Assembly: GCA_902764045.1 (NCBI GenBank)
Contig: CACWUI010000057.1
Location: 1 to 9,803 of the forward strand
Direction of reading: 5' to 3'
From: an uncultured Lachnospiraceae bacterium
GTDB lineage: Bacteria; Bacillota; Clostridia; Lachnospirales; Lachnospiraceae
DNA: 9,803 nucleotides
Position numbers and translations under genes: made by a program. Positions within the stretch are counted from its first letter, which is position 1, and each line of letters opens with the position of its first letter. Below are positions 5,495 to 9,803 of this stretch, piece by piece. Below the pieces are notes generated by a model. The model was not told where the DNA came from. It made no database searches and saw only the letters and a list, made by a program, of their open reading frames with translations.

Positions 5495-6790
5495 TTATTC
5501 ATTTTCAAATCTGACATGTATTGAATTGGCATGTGCCGTAAGCCCCTCTGCCTTTGCAAAGGTTTCGATGTCCTCGTGAACATCTCTTAAAGCATTCCTT
5601 GAATAAGATATTATACTTGATTTTTTGATAAATGTATCTACCCCCAGAGGAGAAAAGAATCTTGCGGTGCCGTTAGTGGGAAGCACGTGATTGGGTCCCG
5701 CAAAATAATCCCCCAGCGGCTCGGAACTTGACTCCCCGAGGAAAATGGCGCCGGCGTTCCTTACCCTTGTCATGACCTCAAACGGATCCTTTGTGACGAT
5801 CTCCAGGTGCTCGGAAGCAACGGCATTTACCGCTTCTATGGCTTCGTCCAGGTTCTCCGCCACGAGGATGTAGCCGTAATTGTCAAGGGAAGCTTTTATG
5901 ATATCACGCCTCTCTAAGATCTCCAGGAATCCGTCGATCTCCTTTGACACCTCTTGCGCCACCTGCTGACTGGTGGTAATGAGTATGGCGCAGGCCATCT
6001 GGTCGTGTTCTGCCTGTGACAGAAGATCCGCAGCCACATAACGGGGATTGGCAGTCTCGTCTGCAAGCACCAGCACCTCGCTGGGACCCGCGACGGAATC
6101 TATGCCTGTGTATCCGAACACAGCCTTTTTGGCAAGGGCAACAAATATATTTCCGGGTCCCACTATCTTATCAACAGCTTTTATGGACTCCGTACCGAAT
6201 GCCATGGCTCCTATCGCCTGGGCGCCTCCAACTTTATAAATGGTGTCAACCCCCGCTTCGTGCGCGGTAACAAGTGTTGTGGGGTAAACCTTTCCGTCCT
6301 TTCCCGGAGGTGTACACATGATTATCTCATCCACGCCCGCAACCTCAGCCGGCACCACGTTCATAAGAACGGATGAAGGGTAGGCCGCCTTTCCGCCGGG
6401 CACATACACTCCCACTCTCTGTAAGGGAGTTACCTTCTGCCCCAGAACGGTACCGTCGGGCTTTGTCTCGATCCAGCTGTTCTGCTTTTGAAGTTCGTGG
6501 TACTCTTTGATATTTGCCATGGCTCTTCTGATCACTCTTAAGAGCTCACCATCCACCTGCTCGTAAGCTTCCTCGATCTCCTCCGGGGTGACCTTTACGG
6601 TTTTTTCGTTTATTTCCACACCGTCAAATTTGGCGGTGTATTCAAAAAGCGCCTTATCCCCGTTTTCCCTTATATTCTGTAAAATGTCATTTACCGCCTG
6701 CTCCTGCTCGGTAAACTGGCTGGGACTTCTTTTTATCAGATTATTTAAAATGTCTTTTATTGAATCCTCATTTAATTTGACTATTCTCAT
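5495..6790 (-). CDS. hisD: HisD, histidinol dehydrogenase
   Basis: HisD oxidises L-histidinol to L-histidine in two NAD-dependent steps and is a zinc enzyme. The 431 residues have the usual length. Visible family features are GGAQAIGAMAFGT, VGPGNIFVALAKK, the signature IDSVAGPSEVLVLAD followed by LLSQAEHD, and ASEHLEIVT. The Q, H, E and D ligands and catalytic acids lie in these blocks, and the late GDYFAGPNHVLPT is also present. The ATG overlaps the hisG stop in an ATGA arrangement (6787-6790), which implies translational coupling. It is the terminal enzyme of the pathway, encoded early in this operon. Confidence 0.97.
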   Translation of the reverse strand: MRIVKLNEDSIKDILNNLIKRSPSQFTEQEQAVNDILQNIRENGDKALFEYTAKFDGVEINEKTVKVTPEEIEEAYEQVDGELLRVIRRAMANIKEYHELQKQNSWIETKPDGTVLGQKVTPLQRVGVYVPGGKAAYPSSVLMNVVPAEVAGVDEIIMCTPPGKDGKVYPTTLVTAHEAGVDTIYKVGGAQAIGAMAFGTESIKAVDKIVGPGNIFVALAKKAVFGYTGIDSVAGPSEVLVLADETANPRYVAADLLSQAEHDQMACAILITTSQQVAQEVSKEIDGFLEILERRDIIKASLDNYGYILVAENLDEAIEAVNAVASEHLEIVTKDPFEVMTRVRNAGAIFLGESSSEPLGDYFAGPNHVLPTNGTARFFSPLGVDTFIKKSSIISYSRNALRDVHEDIETFAKAEGLTAHANSIHVRFENE

Positions 6791-7425
6791 CTTATAATCC
6801 CCCTCATGTCTTTTATTATACTGCTTATTCTTTCCTGTTCCATCTTCATGCTTACCTGGTTTACTATCATCCTGGCAGACAACGGGCAGATCTCCTCAAG
6901 CACCTCAAGACCGTTTTCCCTTAATGTGGCGCCGGTCTCGACTATATCCACTATCACCTCGGAAAGTCCCACGATGGGAGCCAGTTCCACAGAGCCGTTC
7001 AGCTTGATTATCTCCACCGTCTGCTTCTTTTTGTTAAAGAAGTAGTCCGTGGCGATCCCCGGATACTTGGTGGCGACTCTTATAAGCTCGTGGTGCTTCA
7101 ATCTGTCTGCCGCCTCAGCCGGACCGCATACACACATACGGCATTTGCCCACGTTTAAGTCCAGCACCTCGAAAAGCTTCCGCCCCTCTTCAAGTATGGT
7201 GTCCTTGCCTACAATGCCTAAGTCTGCGGCGCCGTATTCCACATAGGTGGGAACATCCGAAGGCTTGGATAGGAAGTACCGCATCTTTGTGGTCTCATCG
7301 GTAAAGATAAGCTTTCTTGTGTTTTCGTCTTTCATTTCCTCACAGGACAGTCCGATCTTCTCGAACATCTCCATGGCCTTGGCAGCAAGTCTTCCCTTGG
7401 CCAGGGCAACTGTTAAGTACCTCAT
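6787..7425 (-). CDS. hisG: HisG, ATP phosphoribosyltransferase, short form
   Basis: HisG catalyses the first committed step, joining ATP and PRPP to form PR-ATP. The chosen start ATG (7425) gives MRYLTVALAKGRL, the family N-terminus, with AAGGAG 8 nt upstream; an earlier in-frame ATG at 7470 lies inside hisZ. The protein has 212 residues and lacks the roughly 80-residue C-terminal ACT-like domain of long HisG. It is therefore the short form, which works only with HisZ as a hetero-octamer and is inhibited by histidine through HisZ. Further marks are EYGAADLGIVGKD and the PRPP loop VDIVETGATLRENGL. It starts one base after the hisZ stop (TAA-G-ATG) and overlaps hisD by 4 nt. Confidence 0.97.
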   Translation of the reverse strand: MRYLTVALAKGRLAAKAMEMFEKIGLSCEEMKDENTRKLIFTDETTKMRYFLSKPSDVPTYVEYGAADLGIVGKDTILEEGRKLFEVLDLNVGKCRMCVCGPAEAADRLKHHELIRVATKYPGIATDYFFNKKKQTVEIIKLNGSVELAPIVGLSEVIVDIVETGATLRENGLEVLEEICPLSARMIVNQVSMKMEQERISSIIKDMRGIIR

Positions 7426-7426
7426 C

Positions 7427-8680
7427 TTATAACTCCTTCGTAATAACCGGTGTCGTGGTGGCATCTTCATTGATAAGCAGTGACGTCTTATCCCCGGAGA
7501 GCAGGATCACCTTTGCGAACTGCCACTCCCTGGAATATTCAAGATAATCCTCTTTTGACACACCATCGGACTTGGGTATCATGCCGGCCCTCCTCCCCTC
7601 TGCTCTCAGTCTGAACACAAGGTTTTCTGCTTTGCTCAAAGCATCACTGTCATAAACAAACAAAATACTATCATCATCCTTTGATAAACTGATATTCTGT
7701 CTCTTAAAAGCATCAAGCAGCCTGTCCACCGTTATGGCAAATCCGGTGGAGGGTCTGTCCGCTCCGAACTGTCCTATAAGCCTGTCATAACGACCGCCGC
7801 TGAGCACCGCCTCTCCGGTTCCGTAGGTAAATGCCTTAAAGATAATGCCCGTATAATATTTGTGATCACTCAGGGACCCAAGGTCAAAGGAAACATAATC
7901 CTCAAGCCCCACAGATCTGAGCTTGTCATATAAAACCATAAGTCTTTGTACAGCCTCTGTGCACTCTTTATTCTTCGTAAGCGCCGCAGCCCTGTCAAGC
8001 ACCTCTCTGTTTCCGAAAAGCCCGGGTATTGCCATAAGAGCCTCTGCAGACGAGGCTTCAATGGACAACTCATTTAAAAGCTCCTCCACCCCAAAGAAAT
8101 TCTTCTTATTGATCAGGGAAACAAGCCTTGCCTCATCCTCTTCTCCGATTCCGGCTTCCTGAAGCAACCCCTTAAAGAAACTTACATTTCCTATCTCCAC
8201 CTGAAAATTTTTAAGTCCCACGGATCTCATGCACTCAACTGCCATGCATATTATCTCAAAATCCTCATCCGCATCTCCGCACCCCATAAGTTCTGCGCCA
8301 ACAGTGGTGTTTTCCTTGAGCTGTCCGCGGTATGCATTTTCATGATTGATAAATACATTTCCGGAATAATATACCTTTACGGGAAGCTTGCTTTCATGAA
8401 AGTACTTTGCGGCTATCCTTGCAACGGACGGGGTAAAGTCCGGACGGAGCACCAGAGTATTCCCGTGATGATCAAAAAACTTGAAAAGTTCGTTTGAGGG
8501 AACGCTTCCTCTCTCACTGTTAAATACATCAAAAAATTCAAAAGAAGGGGTCTGTATCTCCGAATAACCGAATTTACGGCATACGTTTTTTAACTTGCCG
8601 GTGATCATGGTCTTTTCCTGACATTCCTCACCGTATATGTCCCGCACCCCTTCAGGCGTGTGCAGCAGATCTTTTTTCAT
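7427..8680 (-). CDS. hisZ: HisZ, regulatory subunit of ATP phosphoribosyltransferase
   Basis: HisZ is a catalytically idle histidyl-tRNA synthetase paralogue that binds short HisG, is needed for its activity, and senses histidine. The start ATG (8680) gives MKKDLLHTPEGVRDIYG and has AAAGGAGG 6 nt upstream; an ATG 42 nt earlier lacks such a site. The class II core is visible: motif 1 near GYSEIQTPSFEFFDVF, motif 2 LVLRPDFTPSVARIAA, YYTGIIFKAFT, and motif 3 GGRYDRLIGQFG followed by PSTGFAITVDRL. It differs from HisS at the histidine-binding loop (LSDHKYYTG) and has 417 residues with a short, poorly conserved end. Its position directly before short hisG supports hisZ over hisS. It is the first gene of the operon. 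Confidence 0.95.
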   Translation of the reverse strand: MKKDLLHTPEGVRDIYGEECQEKTMITGKLKNVCRKFGYSEIQTPSFEFFDVFNSERGSVPSNELFKFFDHHGNTLVLRPDFTPSVARIAAKYFHESKLPVKVYYSGNVFINHENAYRGQLKENTTVGAELMGCGDADEDFEIICMAVECMRSVGLKNFQVEIGNVSFFKGLLQEAGIGEEDEARLVSLINKKNFFGVEELLNELSIEASSAEALMAIPGLFGNREVLDRAAALTKNKECTEAVQRLMVLYDKLRSVGLEDYVSFDLGSLSDHKYYTGIIFKAFTYGTGEAVLSGGRYDRLIGQFGADRPSTGFAITVDRLLDAFKRQNISLSKDDDSILFVYDSDALSKAENLVFRLRAEGRRAGMIPKSDGVSKEDYLEYSREWQFAKVILLSGDKTSLLINEDATTTPVITKEL

Positions 8681-8686
8681 GACGAT

Positions 8687-8694
8687 CCTCCTTT
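8687..8694 (-). promoter_or_regulatory. Ribosome binding site fixing the hisZ start
   Basis: AAAGGAGG lies 6 nt before the ATG at 8680, matching the 3' end of 16S rRNA strongly. It selects this start over the in-frame ATG at 8722. Confidence 0.85.
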
Positions 8695-8695
8695 G

Positions 8696-8711
8696 CTTTA
8701 TCTTGATAAAG
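8696..8711 (-). promoter_or_regulatory. Inverted repeat in the hisZ leader (possible operator or hairpin)
   Basis: CTTTATC-AA-GATAAAG has two perfect 7-bp arms around two bases. It lies between the predicted start of the his transcript (near 8731) and the hisZ ribosome binding site, beginning 2 nt before the latter. It could be a DNA operator for a dimeric repressor. As RNA it could also form a small hairpin next to the ribosome binding site. No regulator is assigned. Confidence 0.45.
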
Positions 8712-8737
8712 TAGTAGAGCAATAAAGTTTTTCTGAT

Positions 8738-8766
8738 ATTATATGCCCGGTACGTTCATCTGTCAA
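8738..8766 (-). promoter_or_regulatory. Consensus sigma-A promoter of the his operon
   Basis: TTGACA (8761-8766) and TATAAT (8738-8743) match both consensus hexamers exactly, with a 17-bp spacer. The predicted start is near 8731, giving a leader of about 50 nt, too short for a T-box. No terminator separates recU (stop at 8780) from this promoter, so read-through from recU is also possible. Confidence 0.92.
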
Positions 8767-8779
8767 GGGGGTGGGGGGT

Positions 8780-9313
8780 TCATTCCCTTTCCTCCAGGTC
8801 CTTCTGCAGCATCTCAAGATAATGTATGACCACGCCTCCGCTGCGGGGGATCAGATAATCCTTGTTTATCTCATCATAGGAAAAGCTTTTTTTGCCGCCG
8901 GTCCGTGCCCTGTCCCAAAATATTTTTACATCCCTGAAAGGTATATAGTATGTCTCATCCTTTTTTGTAAAAGAAAGAATGATAAAAGCCACCCCTTTTT
9001 GTTTTTCAAAATCATCCATGAACTCTATCTGGTGGGGATGTATGTTCTGCAAAGGATAATTATCAGCCATGGTCTCCTTTGCATCAAAACACACGGGGAT
9101 CCCCTGCACGGCACCTATATAATCCACCGTACTTTTCTGATCAAAATACGCCAGCGTGATATGTCTGGTCTCCTTGTCGATCTTTACGGGCTTTATAGGC
9201 GTGGGTATTTTTTGGATAAGAGCAAGCCCCGCTTCTTTATATTTTTTTTTTTTTTTATTTATCAGATCCTCAAGTCCCGATCCGCGAAGACCTCTTGAAT
9301 TCCATGTACCCAT
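8780..9313 (-). CDS. recU: RecU, Holliday junction resolvase
   Basis: RecU cuts four-way DNA junctions during recombination and repair, as a dimer of PD-(D/E)XK nucleases found in Firmicutes. The 177 residues start with the family signature MGTWNSRGLRGSGLEDLIN, supported by GGGAG 7 nt before the ATG. The catalytic residues read as E15, D64 in STVDYIGAVQG, and D77 with K79 in VCFDAKE, followed by YPLQNIHPHQ. It is a little shorter than the Bacillus subtilis protein (206). Residues 20-24 are five lysines encoded by a run of 15 A (9242-9256), where relatives usually have mixed residues such as TNEKY. The frame is intact across the run. The start overlaps the upstream synthase gene by 52 nt. Confidence 0.95.
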   Translation of the reverse strand: MGTWNSRGLRGSGLEDLINKKKKKYKEAGLALIQKIPTPIKPVKIDKETRHITLAYFDQKSTVDYIGAVQGIPVCFDAKETMADNYPLQNIHPHQIEFMDDFEKQKGVAFIILSFTKKDETYYIPFRDVKIFWDRARTGGKKSFSYDEINKDYLIPRSGGVVIHYLEMLQKDLEERE

Positions 9314-9803
9314 AAATCTTCTCCCTTTAAAAACTCCACAAACCTGTCCGGAAGTCCGGCAAAAAATACCTGCTTTCCGGGGATCTCCAGCATATACGCA
9401 TGAAGCAGCTGATACTCCGTGCCGTATTTCTTCTTATAAAACTCATTAACATCACGTCTGCCGTATTTATGATCACCCACCAGCGGAAATCCTGCTCCTG
9501 CCAGCTGAGCCCTTATCTGATGGGTTTTCCCTGTCAGCAGTTCCACCTTTAAAAGGGTCAGCCTGCCGTTATCCTTTAAGGGACAGACAGCCGTCTGCAC
9601 CGGCACATTGCCCCTAACAAAATACTCTTTGGGGAATGACCTGCCATCATCAGGATCCCAGCCCACATCCCGGATCTTCACCTTATTGCCATGACTGTCC
9701 TTGCTCCACAAGCCGTTAAAAAGCCGTGGTTCATTTATAACACCCGCAACGGGACACAGATAATATTTCCCGAAGTTCCTTGTCTTAAAGCCATCAGATA
9801 AAA
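9262..9803 (-). CDS. RluA-family pseudouridine synthase, 5' part outside the window
   Basis: This enzyme converts a specific uridine in rRNA or tRNA to pseudouridine; the target cannot be told from this fragment. The frame enters from the right edge, reading SDGFKTRNFGKYYLCPVAGV and then INEPRLFNGLWSKDSHGNK, and ends at 9262. The C-terminal hallmark is VELLTGKTHQIRAQLAGAG followed by FPLVGDHKYG, and later YQLLHAYMLEIP, as in RluA, RluC and RluD. The catalytic HRLDxxTSG block lies beyond the window. About 180 residues are visible. The last 17 codons overlap recU in another frame, suggesting translational coupling. A TTG at 9711 could look like a start, but the frame and homology continue upstream of it. 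Confidence 0.92.
   Translation of the reverse strand, partial: LSDGFKTRNFGKYYLCPVAGVINEPRLFNGLWSKDSHGNKVKIRDVGWDPDDGRSFPKEYFVRGNVPVQTAVCPLKDNGRLTLLKVELLTGKTHQIRAQLAGAGFPLVGDHKYGRRDVNEFYKKKYGTEYQLLHAYMLEIPGKQVFFAGLPDRFVEFLKGEDLWVHGIQEVFADRDLRI

Noticed and set aside
7427..8680. Reading this gene as hisS (histidyl-tRNA synthetase)
   Set aside because: It sits directly before short-form hisG, has the HisZ version of the YYTG loop (LSDHKYYTG) and lacks a clear anticodon-binding domain.
8681..8737. T-box riboswitch or his leader peptide
   Set aside because: The leader is about 50 nt, with no T-box sequence, no run of histidine codons and no terminator hairpin.
8771..9298. 175-codon plus-strand open frame
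   Set aside because: It is the reverse complement of recU, whose protein matches its family along its whole length.

Overview
The window looks like chromosomal DNA from a member of the Lachnospiraceae or a close relative (Bacillota, Clostridia). The evidence is a RecU-type Holliday junction resolvase, a short-form HisG that needs HisZ, a Y-family polymerase behind a Firmicute-type LexA box, strong AGGAGG ribosome binding sites, a type-A RNase P RNA, and moderate GC content. All real genes lie on the minus strand, so transcription runs from right to left.

Right edge (8780-9803). The 3' part of an RluA-family pseudouridine synthase gene runs in from beyond the window and overlaps the start of recU by 52 nt. 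recU contains a run of 15 A.

Middle (2196-8766). A consensus promoter (TTGACA, 17 bp, TATAAT) drives hisZ-hisG-hisD-hisB-hisA-hisIE. The genes are packed with gaps or overlaps of a few bases, and together they encode much of the route from ATP and PRPP to histidine. hisH, hisF, hisC and a histidinol-phosphate phosphatase are not here. The HisIE protein carries an extra N-terminal domain that reads as a decayed HisF-like half-barrel. Two further genes follow in the same direction: a PAP2 phosphatase that stops in the middle of its third catalytic motif, and an unrecognised 80-residue acidic protein.

Intergenic block (1997-2195). About 200 nt hold three consecutive hairpins. Two of them share the same GGA/GGGA internal loop. 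No known RNA was recognised.

Left part (1-1995). rnpB is followed by a clear intrinsic terminator. Next comes a Y-family DNA polymerase gene with its own promoter and a LexA (SOS) operator. Its reading frame is broken by one extra base in a run of seven A; removing one A restores a complete 417-residue protein. Directly after its stop codon lies a glycosyltransferase reading frame that lacks its N-terminal part and runs off the left edge.

The his genes appear intact. The flanking genes show a frameshift, a motif truncation, a 5'-truncated remnant and a long homopolymer. These could be real decay or sequencing error, and raw reads are needed to decide between them.
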